Assembly: GCA_030141605.1 (NCBI GenBank)
Contig: JAQGDQ010002410.1
Coordinates: 1-64,000, forward strand
DNA: 64,000 bases
Direction of reading: 5' to 3'
Origin: Tubiluchus corallicola
Lineage: Eukaryota; Priapulida; Priapulimorpha; Priapulimorphida; Tubiluchidae
The notes beneath the pieces were generated by a model. It did not search any database, was not told where the DNA came from, and worked only from the letters and a program-made list of their open reading frames with translations. The position numbers were made by a program, and so were the translations under genes. Of this stretch, positions 39,762-49,922 are shown in pieces. How positions within the stretch are numbered: the stretch's first letter is position 1; the number at the start of each line of letters is the position of its first letter.

Positions 39762-40799
39762 ATGAAACATTTTTTACTAATACTTTTTATATTAAATATT
39801 GGCATTCAAGCATTTTCGCAAGAAGGCCTTTTATGGCTAAACGATGTCTCACGTCAAACTGCATATCCCCAAAAAGACTATCTGACAGGCTACTCCTGGG
39901 GAGTAAACACTGAAAATAAAGACATCACAGTTTTCCTGAATGAACAAAAGGACCTTGCAAAAAACGAACTGATAGAAAGTATAAAAATATCTGTAAAAAG
40001 CACAATAAGCAATAAAACTACCGAAACGGACGGCACTATAAGAAATGCGTTCTACTCTCACATTAGTTCATTTGCAGATGTAGAAATAAATGGAATGCAA
40101 ATAGAAAGCTATTATGACAAAAGTAAAAAAACAGGATACGCCTTTGCTTATGCAAAAAGAGCTCAAACAATAGATTACCACAAAGCAATAATTGATATAA
40201 ACATCCACGAAATAGAAAGGCTAATCTCCAATAGTAGAAACTGGGAAGAACAAGAAGAAAAAATACAAGCAAAAAAATCATATCAGAAATGCCTACCCTT
40301 GTTAGAAGAAATAAAACAAGCACAGTCCCTACTTATTGCTCTTGAAAGCAACATACACGATAGCGAGCTACAATTAGATAAAGTAAAGCTACTGCAAACA
40401 GAAATAGAACAAAGCATTCTTAGATTACGTAATACCATAACAATATATATAGAGTCGCACGAAATGAATTATAACAAAGAAGTCAGAGTTTTAGAACCAA
40501 AAATAAAAGCTGCCCTATCAGAAAATGGATGTAGTTTTACCTATGCCAAAGAGGAGGCAGATAGAATACTTGTTATCAATGCTAATAGTAGAGAAGGACG
40601 CAAATACAATGGAATATACTTCTCTTATTTAGATATCATAGTATCCATTGTAGAGCAAAAATATGAAAAAGAAATATTTAAAAACAACTACTCAAATCTC
40701 AAAGGAGGTGGTTTAGATTATCCAACAGCAGGCTTGAAAGCCTATAAAGAAGGATACAAAGCAATAGTAAATGACATTGTAAAAATAATAACCAATTAG
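39762..40799 (+). CDS. Secreted LPP20-like protein of unknown function
   Basis: 345 residues with a signal peptide (MKHFLLILFILNIGIQAFSQ). The N-terminal half resembles LPP20-type domains: QKDYLTGYSWGVN, LAKNELIESIKISVKS, then SYYDKSKKTGYAFAYAKR. A helical coiled coil spans about 145-225. A C-terminal alpha/beta part (ENGCSFTYAKEEADRILVINANSREG) follows. LPP20-like and CsgG/LpoB-like proteins are often neighbours in Bacteroidota, so a joint envelope role with the previous gene is plausible. It lacks a lipobox Cys. Confidence 0.6.
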   Translation: MKHFLLILFILNIGIQAFSQEGLLWLNDVSRQTAYPQKDYLTGYSWGVNTENKDITVFLNEQKDLAKNELIESIKISVKSTISNKTTETDGTIRNAFYSHISSFADVEINGMQIESYYDKSKKTGYAFAYAKRAQTIDYHKAIIDINIHEIERLISNSRNWEEQEEKIQAKKSYQKCLPLLEEIKQAQSLLIALESNIHDSELQLDKVKLLQTEIEQSILRLRNTITIYIESHEMNYNKEVRVLEPKIKAALSENGCSFTYAKEEADRILVINANSREGRKYNGIYFSYLDIIVSIVEQKYEKEIFKNNYSNLKGGGLDYPTAGLKAYKEGYKAIVNDIVKIITN

Positions 40800-40848
40800 T
40801 TTTAGTTATTTACTTTTTACAATTTTAAACTCCTTTTCTAAAAAATAC

Positions 40849-40856
40849 TACCTTTG
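40849..40856 (+). promoter_or_regulatory. Putative cyclophilin promoter
   Basis: TACCTTTG (-7 element) 32 bp before the ATG at 40888; no sure -33 element. Confidence 0.5.
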
Positions 40857-40887
40857 CAGTGTTTTATGTAAAAATAACTTTTTGAAA

Positions 40888-41706
40888 ATGAGAATCTTAA
40901 AATTTTTTACATTATTCCTATTTATGAACTTAACAACCCATTGTATAATGACAAAAAAAAATAGTGAAAGTACTGTAATACTTATTAATACCACGGAAGG
41001 AAATATTACAATAAAACTCTATGATGACACACCGCTACACAAGAACAATTTTATCAAACTTGTAAAAGAGGATTTCTATGACAATGTGCTATTTCATCGT
41101 GTAATAAAAGATTTTATGATACAAACAGGAGACCCTGATTCTAAAAACGCTCCTGCCGAAAAAAACCTTGGAGTAGGAGGCCCTTCATACACAATACCTG
41201 CTGAAATAAAACCTCAATATTATCATAAAAAAGGAGCACTAGCAGCAGCTAGACAAGGAGACCAAGTAAACCCCAAAAAAGAATCATCAGGCTCGCAATT
41301 TTATATTATTCACGGACAAGTTTTAGATAGTAGTAGTATTTCAAAATATGAACTTAGTATGACCCACCAAAAAAAGGAAGCCTATTTCCGTACTCTTATA
41401 GCAGAAAATCGCTCTACTATAGAAGCACTGCAAAAAGAAAATAAAACAGAAGAGCTGCAAAAACTAGCCCAAGAGTACCAAAAACAAACAGAGCAAGCTG
41501 TGGAAGAATTTAAATTCAGCCCAGAACAGATAGAAATCTATACCACTATAGGAGGAGCACCTCACCTTGATGGAGAGTATACCATATTTGGAGAAGTAAC
41601 AAAAGGTTTAGATGTAATAGACAAAATAGCTGTTGCCCCAACAGGAAAAAACGACCGACCTACAACGGATATTAAAATAATAGATATCAAAATAGTAGAA
41701 AACTAA
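40888..41706 (+). CDS. Cyclophilin-type peptidyl-prolyl isomerase, exported, with a helical insertion
   Basis: 272 residues from ATG 40888. Hydrophobic N-terminal signal (about 4-20). Cyclophilin core in two parts: LFHRVIKDFMIQTGDP...GALAAARQGDQVNPKKESSGSQFYI, then DGEYTIFGEVTKGLDVIDKIA. Between them sits a charged helical insert of about 70 residues (about 153-220, rich in Glu/Gln/Lys). Catalytic Arg (FHRVI) and Gln (SGSQFYI) are present. It would help fold periplasmic proteins. The insert is seen in other Bacteroidota homologues and may bind clients. Confidence 0.92.
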   Translation: MRILKFFTLFLFMNLTTHCIMTKKNSESTVILINTTEGNITIKLYDDTPLHKNNFIKLVKEDFYDNVLFHRVIKDFMIQTGDPDSKNAPAEKNLGVGGPSYTIPAEIKPQYYHKKGALAAARQGDQVNPKKESSGSQFYIIHGQVLDSSSISKYELSMTHQKKEAYFRTLIAENRSTIEALQKENKTEELQKLAQEYQKQTEQAVEEFKFSPEQIEIYTTIGGAPHLDGEYTIFGEVTKGLDVIDKIAVAPTGKNDRPTTDIKIIDIKIVEN

Positions 41707-41728
41707 AAAAACACTTAGCATCAAACGA

Positions 41729-42586
41729 ATGAAGAAGAACAACCTGATACTAATCTTATTATTGGTAATACTATCTTGTTCTCAAAATAAAAAACCAATA
41801 AAAATAATGTCCTTCAATATAAGGTATAATAACCCCAATGACGGAATTAATATCTGGGAAAACCGCAAACAAATGGTTTTCAATGTTTTTACAGATAATG
41901 ATGTAGATATTGCAGGACTACAAGAAGTAACAAAAGAACAGCTAGACAATTTGAAAAACGCCCTACCCATCTACGATTATATTGGGGTGGGAAGGAACGA
42001 TGGGAAAGACAAAGGCGAATTTGCTCCTATATTTTATAAAAAAGACAAATACGAAGTTCTTGAAAATGCTACTTTCTGGCTCTCTACAACACCCGAAGAT
42101 ACAGCAAGTATTGGTTGGGATGCAGCCTTAACAAGAATATGCACTTGGGGGAAATTCAAAAATAAAATTACAGAAAAAGAATTTTACCATTTTAACACTC
42201 ACTTTGATCATATTGGAGATGTAGCAAGGATTGAAAGTAGTAAGCTAATATTAAAAAAAATTGATGAAATAGTAGATAAAAATACCCCCGTTTGTATTAC
42301 CGGAGATTTTAATTTCACAAAAGACCACATTGGCTACAAAACTATTGTAGCACAAACAAACACAAGTAAGACCTTTCAAGATGCTCGACAAATAGCAGAA
42401 ATGAAGCAACAAGCTGCCACACCTACATTTAACAACTTTGGAAAATCAACAACGGACAACTATACTATAGATTTTATATTTGTTCCCAAAACAACCAAAG
42501 TAGAAAAATACCAGATTGAAGCGATACAAAACAACGATATATACATATCAGACCACTACCCTGTTATTATATCTATCAAAGAATAA
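41729..42586 (+). CDS. Endonuclease/exonuclease/phosphatase-family lipoprotein
   Basis: 285 residues. Lipobox VILSC (Cys17). EEP fold motifs: IMSFNIRYNNP, DIAGLQEVTKEQ, NTHFDHIGDVARIESSKLI, ITGDFNFT and a terminal ISDHYPVI with the general-base His. Metal-dependent phosphoesterase; substrate (nucleic acid, inositol phosphate or lipid) unknown. It is 22 bp downstream of the cyclophilin gene, probably one transcript. Confidence 0.88.
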   Translation: MKKNNLILILLLVILSCSQNKKPIKIMSFNIRYNNPNDGINIWENRKQMVFNVFTDNDVDIAGLQEVTKEQLDNLKNALPIYDYIGVGRNDGKDKGEFAPIFYKKDKYEVLENATFWLSTTPEDTASIGWDAALTRICTWGKFKNKITEKEFYHFNTHFDHIGDVARIESSKLILKKIDEIVDKNTPVCITGDFNFTKDHIGYKTIVAQTNTSKTFQDARQIAEMKQQAATPTFNNFGKSTTDNYTIDFIFVPKTTKVEKYQIEAIQNNDIYISDHYPVIISIKE

Positions 42587-42603
42587 TAAGCAATAATAGC
42601 ATA

Positions 42604-42665
42604 GGGAATGTACTAGGGATAGCACCAACATTGTACATTATTTTCTACCTATTGATAATTCATTG
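42604..42665 (-). mobile_element. Dispersed repeat, copy D (62 bp)
   Basis: On the minus strand it reads CAATGAATTATCAATAGGTAG, then AATGTTGGTGC and CCTAGTACATTCCC, matching copies A, B, C and E. Ends are near-inverted (GGAATGTACTA / TAATTCATTG). It lies between the phosphatase and sulP genes. Confidence 0.65.
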
Positions 42666-42710
42666 TCACAGTATAAATACACCTTGCTTTTTAGTTAGCT
42701 TGATTTTCAA

Positions 42711-42718
42711 TACCTTTG
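42711..42718 (+). promoter_or_regulatory. Putative sulP promoter
   Basis: TACCTTTG 29 bp before the transporter ATG; no TTG at the usual spacing. Confidence 0.45.
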
Positions 42719-42746
42719 TATCTTTTTTACTCTAAAAATACAAAAT

Positions 42747-44327
42747 ATGAGATTTAGATTTGTAGATAAAAGACAAGGCAGTATTAAGGATGATGCACTC
42801 TCTGGACTTACAGTAGCTTTAGCACTTGTTCCAGAAGCAATAGCATTTAGCTTCATAGCTGGCATATCGCCTATCGTGGGACTGTACGGAGCTTTTATGA
42901 TGGGAATAATCACTTCTATATTCGGAGGAAGACCGGGGATGATTTCAGGAGCAACAGGTGCTATGGCAGTGGTAATGGTACACTTAGTAAAAGAAGCTAT
43001 AGAAATACATAATAATGAAGTGGCAGGCTTACAATATTTATTTGCAACTTTAATATTAGCAGGACTTATACAAACAGTGGCAGGTATTTTCAAACTGGGG
43101 AAATTCATCCGTATGGTACCTAACCCTGTGATGATGGGATTTGTCAATGGTTTAGCGATAGTAATATTTCTCTCTCAACTTAGTATGTTCAAAGAAAACG
43201 GGGAATGGCTGACTGGTTCTTCTTTGTTTACTATGTTGGGATTGGTAGGCTTAACTATGGCTATTATGCTTTTTTTACCAAAACTTACTAAAAAAGTGCC
43301 AGCAGCATTGGTAGCCATAGTATCAGTATCATTGCTCGTTATTTTTGGTAATATAGATACACAAACAGTGTTATCGTTTGTTAGTTCTAAAGGGGGAAAT
43401 GGCATTCAAGCAGGCTTGCCTACTTTTGCTATTCCAAATGTAGCGATAAACTGGAACTTTCTTAAATTTATTCTTCCTTATGCTTTTATCCTTGCAACCA
43501 TTGGACTAATAGAATCTTTAATGACACTCAACCTCATAGACGAACTTACAGAATCACGAGGTAGCGGAAATAAAGAATGTATTGCTCAAGGTTCTGCCAA
43601 TATTGTAAATGGCTTTTTTGGAGGTATGGGAGGCTGTGCAATGATAGGACAAAGTATCATCAATATCAAATCAGGAGGGCGAGGGAGGTTATCTGGAATT
43701 GTGGCTGCATCATCTTTGCTCTTATTTATCCTTTTTGGTGCTACCTATATAGAAAAAATTCCTATTGCAGCTTTGGTAGGGGTAATGTTTATGGTGGTTT
43801 TAGGAACATTTGCTTGGAGCACATTTAAGATACTTAACAAAGTTCCAATTGCTGATGTGGTAGTAGTGATTTTAGTAACGAGCTTGACTGTTGTTTTTGA
43901 TTTAGCAATAGCTGTTGTTGTAGGTGTAATAGCATCTGCATTAGTTTTTGCTTGGGAAAGTGCTTTGCGAATACGAGCAAGGAAACATATAGATGAAAAA
44001 GGCATTAAACATTATGAAATATATGGCCCTTTGTTCTTTGGTTCTGCTACACTTTTTATGTCGAAGTTCAACCCCAAAGAAGACCCTGATACAGTTGTTA
44101 TAGATTTTAAAGAATCAAGAATAATGGACCAATCTGCCATAGAAGCTATCAATAAAATAGCTGAAAAATACCACAAAGAAAAAAAGAATATTCACCTTAG
44201 ACATTTAAGTTCAGATTGTTTAAGCCTTATTAAAAAAGCAGAAAAAATTTGCGATGTGAATGTAGTAGAAGACCCAAACTATTATGTAGCTATTGACAAC
44301 TACAACGCTAAAAAATTAAAGCAATAG
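42747..44327 (+). CDS. SulP-family inorganic anion transporter with STAS domain
   Basis: 526 residues. About 12-14 membrane segments with the SulP signatures GLTVALALVPEAIAFSFIAGISPIVGLYGAF and FGGRPGMISGATGAMAVV. A C-terminal STAS domain (about 410-500) follows, with DFKESRIMDQSAIEAI. It imports sulfate, bicarbonate or another small anion at the inner membrane; the substrate cannot be read. It is flanked by dispersed repeats on both sides. Confidence 0.94.
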   Translation: MRFRFVDKRQGSIKDDALSGLTVALALVPEAIAFSFIAGISPIVGLYGAFMMGIITSIFGGRPGMISGATGAMAVVMVHLVKEAIEIHNNEVAGLQYLFATLILAGLIQTVAGIFKLGKFIRMVPNPVMMGFVNGLAIVIFLSQLSMFKENGEWLTGSSLFTMLGLVGLTMAIMLFLPKLTKKVPAALVAIVSVSLLVIFGNIDTQTVLSFVSSKGGNGIQAGLPTFAIPNVAINWNFLKFILPYAFILATIGLIESLMTLNLIDELTESRGSGNKECIAQGSANIVNGFFGGMGGCAMIGQSIINIKSGGRGRLSGIVAASSLLLFILFGATYIEKIPIAALVGVMFMVVLGTFAWSTFKILNKVPIADVVVVILVTSLTVVFDLAIAVVVGVIASALVFAWESALRIRARKHIDEKGIKHYEIYGPLFFGSATLFMSKFNPKEDPDTVVIDFKESRIMDQSAIEAINKIAEKYHKEKKNIHLRHLSSDCLSLIKKAEKICDVNVVEDPNYYVAIDNYNAKKLKQ

Positions 44328-44415
44328 AAAACCCCTAAACTATGAAGATGGAAATGTATATCGCCCCACCCTATCCCCTATTAACAAAGTGAGAGCCGTT
44401 TTAATGGCTTGATTT

Positions 44416-44461
44416 GGCAATGTATTATCAATAGGCAGAAAACAACATACAATATTAGTGC
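44416..44461 (+). mobile_element. Dispersed repeat, copy A
   Basis: AATGTATTATCAATAGGCAG, then AAAACAACATACAATATTAGTGC, closely matching copies B, C, D and E. It lies in the 333-bp gap between sulP and metH; I see no cobalamin riboswitch in that gap. Confidence 0.7.
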
Positions 44462-44633
44462 AAAAGATACCTACTTTTGCAGCTATGATATACTGCGTAC
44501 TCTCATTAGCACATTACCGAAAATTCATAGTGTGAACATTTCAAACTGTTAAAACAGTTTCTACTTTTAATATTTCAACTTGCAATAAACATAATGAAAT
44601 ATTACCCAGCCGAAGACACACTGCAAATTTCAC

Positions 44634-44641
44634 TATCTTTG
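44634..44641 (+). promoter_or_regulatory. Putative metH promoter
   Basis: TATCTTTG (-7 element) ends 19 bp before the metH ATG, implying a very short leader that leaves no room for a riboswitch. Confidence 0.45.
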
Positions 44642-44660
44642 TACTTTATAATACAAAGGA

Positions 44661-47600
44661 ATGAACAACACATTATACGACATATTACAACGAAAGATTC
44701 TTTTGTTAGATGGAGCTATGGGAACTATGATACAAGCCCATCAACTCACCGAAGAAGATTATCGTGGCGAAAGGTTTAAGAGTAGTTCTTATAACCAAAA
44801 AGGGAATAACGACCTGCTTTCTCTTACGCAACCACACATTATACAGCAAATACATAAGCAGTATCTTGAGGCAGGGGCAGATATTATACTGGCGAATACC
44901 TTCAATGCCAATTCTGTGTCAATGGAAGATTATGGGCTGCAAGACCTTGTTTATGAGCTTAACAAAAAGTCTGCTAGTATTGCTAAGGAGGTGGCAGAAC
45001 AATTTACAAAGCAACACCCTGATAAGCCTCGTTTTGTGGCAGGTACAATGGGACCTACCAATAAAATGACTTCTATGTCGCCTAATGTGGAAAATCCCGC
45101 TCATCGTAACATTACTTTTGACCAACTGGTAACCGCATACACCACACAAATAGAGGGACTCATAGATGGTGGAGTAGACTTGTTGTTGTTTGAAACTGTC
45201 ATAGACACCCTTAATACCAAAGCAGGCATCATAGCAATGAAAAGAGCTTTTGAAAAGACAGGTAGGCAACTGCCTGTAATGATTTCTGCTACTATTACCG
45301 ATAAAAGTGGTCGCACATTGTCGGGGCAAACCATAGAAGCCTTTTTTACCTCCATTGCTCACGCACAGCCTATTAGTGTAGGCTTGAACTGTTCCTTTGG
45401 GGCAAAAGACCTTATTCCTATATTACAACAATTAGAAAAAAACTGCCCTTTTTACATCAGTTTGCACCCCAATGCAGGCTTGCCTAATCAGTTTGGTGAG
45501 TACGAGGAAACACCACAAACAATGGTAGAGCAACTGCAAGCCCTAGTAGAAAACCGAAAAATTAACATATTAGGAGGGTGCTGTGGCACTACACCAGAAC
45601 ATATTAAGGCACTTGCTCAATTAACAAAAAATAAACCTCCAAGAACACTGCCACAAGTAAAAAACGAAACACAAGTTAGCGGATTGGAAGCTCTTACCAT
45701 TGACGAGCGAACTAACTTTATCAACATAGGAGAACGCACCAACGTAGCAGGCTCGCGCAGGTTTGCCCGCCTTATTCGTGAAAAAAAGTACGAAAAAGCA
45801 CTTTCCATTGCTCGCAATCAGGTGGAGAATGGAGCAAACATTATAGACATTAATTTTGACGATGCTATGCTGGATGCCCAACAAGAGATGGATACATTTC
45901 TGAAACTCCTTGTTTCTGAACCCGAAATAGCACGAGTGCCTATAATGATAGATTCATCCAAATGGGAAGTAATAGAACAAGGCTTAAAATGTGTGCAAGG
46001 AAAATGTATTGTCAATTCCATTAGCCTCAAAGAAGGAGAAGAAACCCTCAAAAGACAAGCACAAAAGATAAAAAACTACGGGGCAGCAGTTGTCGTAATG
46101 GCTTTTGACGAAAAAGGACAAGCCGACACCTATCAGCGAAAAATAGAAGTGTGTCAAAGAGCTTATAATATACTCGTAAAAGAAGTAAATTTCACTCCAC
46201 AAGATATAATATTTGACCCCAATATACTTACCATTGCCACAGGAATACAAGAGCATAACAATTTTGCAGTAGATTTTATTGAAGCTACCCAATGGATAAA
46301 GAAAAACCTACCTTATGTTAAAGTGAGCGGCGGGGTGAGCAACCTATCTTTTTCTTTCAGGGGAAATAATGTTGTAAGAGAAGCCATACATTCGGTGTTT
46401 TTGTATCACGCTATACAAGGGGGTATGGATATGGGCATTGTTAATCCTGCTATGTTGCAAATATATGACGATATACCTAAAAACCTCTTGAAATTGGTAG
46501 AAAATGTTGTTCTCAACAAAAAAGAAGAAGCCACCGAAGAACTTATTGCTTTTGCAGAAAATATTAAACAGTCTCTAACGACAAAGAACAGTGCTGCAAA
46601 CGAGTGGAGAAAACAACCCGTAGATAAGCGATTGGAATATGCTCTGCTAAGAGGTAATATAGACCATCTGGAAACGGATGTAGAAGAAGCAAGACAAAAT
46701 TATTCCAAAGCACTAGAAGTGGTAGAAGGACCCCTAATGGGTGGTATGAATATAGTAGGCACATTGTTTGGAGAGGGAAAAATGTTTTTGCCACAAGTGG
46801 TAAAAAGTGCCAGAGTAATGAAAAAAGCTATTGCCTTCCTACTGCCTTATATAGAGGCAGAAAAAAGCAACTTGAAAGACAAAAAAACAACAGGCAAGGT
46901 ACTTATAGCTACTGTAAAAGGAGACGTTCATGATATAGGGAAAAACATAGTAAGCGTAGTGTTGGAGTGCAACAATTTTGAGGTTATAGACCTTGGTATA
47001 ATGATGCCAATGGAAAAAATATTGGAAACAGCCGTAAACGAAAAAGTGGATGCTATAGCTTTAAGCGGATTGATTACTCCATCGTTGGATGAAATGGTGA
47101 ATGTAGCCACAGAAATGACCCAAAGAGGTTTTAAAATTCCTCTTCTTATAGGTGGAGCTACTACTTCAAAAATACATACAGCAGTGAAGATAGAGCCACA
47201 CTACCCACACAAAACGGTATACGTAAAAGATGCTTCTGAAAGTGTGCCAATAATGAATGGTATTATATCGGAAAGGCAAGAAGAAACATTACAACGCATA
47301 GCAAGAGAATATGAAAAAATAAGGGAAAATTATAGTAATAAAAAAGAAAAAGAATACATCAGCTTAAAACAAGCCAGAGACAACAAGTTAAAAATAAATT
47401 GGGAAGATACTCCTATATACAAGCCTAATTTTTTGGGAATAAAAACTTTTGAAAACTACCCAATAGAAGAAATAAAAAGTTACATAGATTGGTCGTTCTT
47501 TTTCAAGGCGTGGGAACTAAAAGGCAAATATCCTGATATACTTAAAAGTCCAAAAAACAAAGGGCAAGCACAAAAATTATACAACGATGCCCAAGCAATG

Positions 47601-48323
47601 ATGGAAAAGATAATAAGCCATAAATGGATTGAAGCTAGAGCAGTGTTTGGATTGTTTCGTGCTAATAGTGTGGGCGATGATATAGAGTTACATACAGATG
47701 AAAATAAAAAGGATGCAACAACTAAGTTTTATTTTCTACGACAACAAACTAAAAAGAAATTGCCTAATTTTTGCTTAGCAGATTTTGTGGCAAGCAAAAA
47801 AAGCAAAAAAGAGGATTATATTGGGGCGTTTGTAGTTACTACTGGAATAGGTGTAGATAAGATAACAAAGGCTTTTGAGCAGGATAATGACGATTATAAC
47901 TCAATAATGATAAAAGTACTTGCTGATAGGTTAGCAGAAGCCTTTGCAGAACTACTACATTATAGAGTAAGGAAAGAATTTTGGGCTTATGCTCCAAGTG
48001 AAAACTTGATAAACGAAGAACTTATAAAAGGAAATTTTCAAGGTATACGTCCTGCAATGGGATACCCTGCCTGCCCTGAGCATTCGGAAAAGGAAATACT
48101 ATTTAAACTATTAAATGCAAATAAGATAGGAGTAAGCCTCACTGAGAACTACTCTATGCAGCCCAATGCTACTTTGGCGGGCTTGTATTTTGCACATCCA
48201 GAAGCACAATATTTTGGGGTAGGAAAAATAGACAAAGAACAAGTGGAAGATTATGCCAAAAGAAAAGATACACAGGTAGCAGAAGCAGAGAAATGGCTGA
48301 ATAAGAATTTGCAGTATAAGTAA
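44661..48323 (+). CDS. metH: Cobalamin-dependent methionine synthase
   Basis: 1220 residues, full length. Homocysteine module: [11 protein letters not shown], zinc Cys in [11 protein letters not shown] and [11 protein letters not shown]. Pterin module: [14 protein letters not shown]. Cobalamin module: [10 protein letters not shown] with the axial His, and [13 protein letters not shown]. The C-terminal activation module has [19 protein letters not shown]. It remethylates homocysteine using methyl-tetrahydrofolate. All four modules are in one chain, so B12 from outside or made elsewhere in the genome is needed. Confidence 0.97.
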   Translation: MNNTLYDILQRKILLLDGAMGTMIQAHQLTEEDYRGERFKSSSYNQKGNNDLLSLTQPHIIQQIHKQYLEAGADIILANTFNANSVSMEDYGLQDLVYELNKKSASIAKEVAEQFTKQHPDKPRFVAGTMGPTNKMTSMSPNVENPAHRNITFDQLVTAYTTQIEGLIDGGVDLLLFETVIDTLNTKAGIIAMKRAFEKTGRQLPVMISATITDKSGRTLSGQTIEAFFTSIAHAQPISVGLNCSFGAKDLIPILQQLEKNCPFYISLHPNAGLPNQFGEYEETPQTMVEQLQALVENRKINILGGCCGTTPEHIKALAQLTKNKPPRTLPQVKNETQVSGLEALTIDERTNFINIGERTNVAGSRRFARLIREKKYEKALSIARNQVENGANIIDINFDDAMLDAQQEMDTFLKLLVSEPEIARVPIMIDSSKWEVIEQGLKCVQGKCIVNSISLKEGEETLKRQAQKIKNYGAAVVVMAFDEKGQADTYQRKIEVCQRAYNILVKEVNFTPQDIIFDPNILTIATGIQEHNNFAVDFIEATQWIKKNLPYVKVSGGVSNLSFSFRGNNVVREAIHSVFLYHAIQGGMDMGIVNPAMLQIYDDIPKNLLKLVENVVLNKKEEATEELIAFAENIKQSLTTKNSAANEWRKQPVDKRLEYALLRGNIDHLETDVEEARQNYSKALEVVEGPLMGGMNIVGTLFGEGKMFLPQVVKSARVMKKAIAFLLPYIEAEKSNLKDKKTTGKVLIATVKGDVHDIGKNIVSVVLECNNFEVIDLGIMMPMEKILETAVNEKVDAIALSGLITPSLDEMVNVATEMTQRGFKIPLLIGGATTSKIHTAVKIEPHYPHKTVYVKDASESVPIMNGIISERQEETLQRIAREYEKIRENYSNKKEKEYISLKQARDNKLKINWEDTPIYKPNFLGIKTFENYPIEEIKSYIDWSFFFKAWELKGKYPDILKSPKNKGQAQKLYNDAQAMMEKIISHKWIEARAVFGLFRANSVGDDIELHTDENKKDATTKFYFLRQQTKKKLPNFCLADFVASKKSKKEDYIGAFVVTTGIGVDKITKAFEQDNDDYNSIMIKVLADRLAEAFAELLHYRVRKEFWAYAPSENLINEELIKGNFQGIRPAMGYPACPEHSEKEILFKLLNANKIGVSLTENYSMQPNATLAGLYFAHPEAQYFGVGKIDKEQVEDYAKRKDTQVAEAEKWLNKNLQYK

Positions 48324-48346
48324 AGAAATTTATTTTTTTCTTTTAG

Positions 48347-48386
48347 ATAATGCGTTATCAATTGGCAGAAAACAATATGTATTACA
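48347..48386 (+). mobile_element. Dispersed repeat, copy B
   Basis: ATAATGCGTTATCAATTGGCAG, then AAAACAATATGTATTAC; same family as copies A, C, D and E. It starts 24 bp after the metH stop. Confidence 0.65.
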
Positions 48387-48392
48387 AAAATT

Positions 48393-48420
48393 AAGGGTGG
48401 AACTTATAAGTTCCACCCTT
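48393..48420. terminator. Bidirectional terminator between metH and the CoA-transferase
   Basis: Perfect 28-bp palindrome with 14-bp arms (AAGGGTGGAACTTA and complement) between the two convergent genes, flanked by A- and T-rich sequence. Confidence 0.8.
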
Positions 48421-48458
48421 ATGACAATCTACTTTTCAACTATCTTATTCTGCCGTAT

Positions 48459-49766
48459 TTACTTTCTCACAAAATGAAAATGGCTTCCAAATCTTTCAAA
48501 TGCAGTCTTATCAAGTGCTTCTCTATGGTCAGGATGAGCTATAGATATAATTGCTTTTGCTCTTTTTTGTAAGGTTTTTCCATATAAATCAACAGCACCA
48601 TATTCTGTTACCAACCAGTGCATACTACTACGGGTAGTAACTACACCACTACCTTCCATCAAAGCAGAAGCTATTTTAGATACTCCTTTGCTTGTAACTG
48701 ATGGCATTGCAATAATAGGTTTTCCACCTTCTGATTGAGCAGCACCTCTCATAAAGTCAACCTGTCCACCCACACCAGAATAAAACACCTTACCAATAGA
48801 ATCAGCACATACTTGTCCTGTTAAATCCACAGACAAAGCGGAATTGATAGCAATAGTTTTAGGGTTCTTTCTTATAACTGAAATACCATTAGTATGAGCA
48901 ACATCCATCATATATACCATTGGGTTGTCATCTATAAAATCATATAGCTTTTGGGCCCCCATTAAAAAAGATGCAACTATTTTTCCAGGGTAAGTATTCT
49001 TATATTTTCCTGTAACAACGCCTTTTTCAACAAGAGGTAACAGCCCATCTGCAAACATTTCTGTATGCACGCCTAAATCTTTATGATTATGCAATTGTGC
49101 TAATACTGCATTTGGAATACCACCTATTCCCATTTGCAAGCACGCTCCATCAGGTACCAATTCGGCTACATTCTTACCAATGGCTATGTCAGTTTCAGAA
49201 AGCTGCCCCGAGTCATGAATAATAAGAGGAGAATCGTTTTCTACCGCATAGTCAAAGTCATTTAATAAAGTTTGTGCATCTCCCCAAGCTCTTGGAACAT
49301 TTTTATTTACTATTGCAATAGTAGTATCTGCACATTGAATAGCTGCCCTAGAAGCCTCTACAGATGTACCCAAAGATACAAACCCATGTTTGTCTGGCAA
49401 AGACACCTGTACTACCGCAACATTAACATGCAAAACATTAGTACGTATCAATTTTTGAGTTTCATTCAAATACACAGGAATATAATCAGCATATCCTTGT
49501 TGTGTAGCCTTTCTTACATTAGCCCCTACAAAAAATGATTCTAATTTGAAAACACCTTCAAACTCTGGCTTTACGTAATCCACTTCACCCTCTGTGTGAA
49601 TGTGTTGAATGGCAATATCTTCTATTTCGCCTCTTCGTCCTCGTTCGCACATTGCCTTAATAAAAAAATGAGGAGTTACAGCTACTGAGTGCAAATGAAC
49701 TCTATCGCCTGATTTTACAACACCAGCTGCTTCTTCTATAGAAACATACTTTACATTATTTTTCAT
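48459..49766 (-). CDS. Acetyl-CoA hydrolase/CoA-transferase family protein
   Basis: 435 residues. Family features: VKSGDRVHLHSVAVTPHFF, GAHTEMFADG-like GVHTEMFADGLLPLVEKG, GIGGIPNAVLAQL, FYSGVGGQVDFMRGA and VVTTRSSMHWLVTEYGAVDLYGKTLQKRA. Such enzymes move CoA between acetate and succinate, butyrate or 4-hydroxybutyrate. The 4-hydroxybutyrate/butyrate-type transferases are the nearest in length, but the substrate is not fixed. It has its own well-formed promoter. Confidence 0.9.
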   Translation of the reverse strand: MKNNVKYVSIEEAAGVVKSGDRVHLHSVAVTPHFFIKAMCERGRRGEIEDIAIQHIHTEGEVDYVKPEFEGVFKLESFFVGANVRKATQQGYADYIPVYLNETQKLIRTNVLHVNVAVVQVSLPDKHGFVSLGTSVEASRAAIQCADTTIAIVNKNVPRAWGDAQTLLNDFDYAVENDSPLIIHDSGQLSETDIAIGKNVAELVPDGACLQMGIGGIPNAVLAQLHNHKDLGVHTEMFADGLLPLVEKGVVTGKYKNTYPGKIVASFLMGAQKLYDFIDDNPMVYMMDVAHTNGISVIRKNPKTIAINSALSVDLTGQVCADSIGKVFYSGVGGQVDFMRGAAQSEGGKPIIAMPSVTSKGVSKIASALMEGSGVVTTRSSMHWLVTEYGAVDLYGKTLQKRAKAIISIAHPDHREALDKTAFERFGSHFHFVRK

Positions 49767-49825
49767 TGATAGCTTTAAAAATATTTAAAAATTAATAACT
49801 TAACACTTTTAAGAAACGATTTTTG

Positions 49826-49856
49826 CAAAAGTACTACTTTTTCACATTATTTCAAA
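49826..49856 (-). promoter_or_regulatory. Promoter of the CoA-transferase gene
   Basis: Minus strand: TTTG (49853-49856), 19 bp, TACTTTTG (49826-49833). Both elements and spacing fit the Bacteroidota sigma-A consensus, about 60 bp before the start codon. Confidence 0.7.
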
Positions 49857-49922
49857 TAGAAATTGTCGTATTAATTTTATATTTTAATAAATATATCTTT
49901 CTTTTGTCATATTTTTGTTAAA

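Noticed and set aside
44328-44660. Cobalamin riboswitch upstream of metH
   Set aside because: No B12-box-like sequence or expected helices seen; a repeat and a promoter-like site leave only a very short leader.
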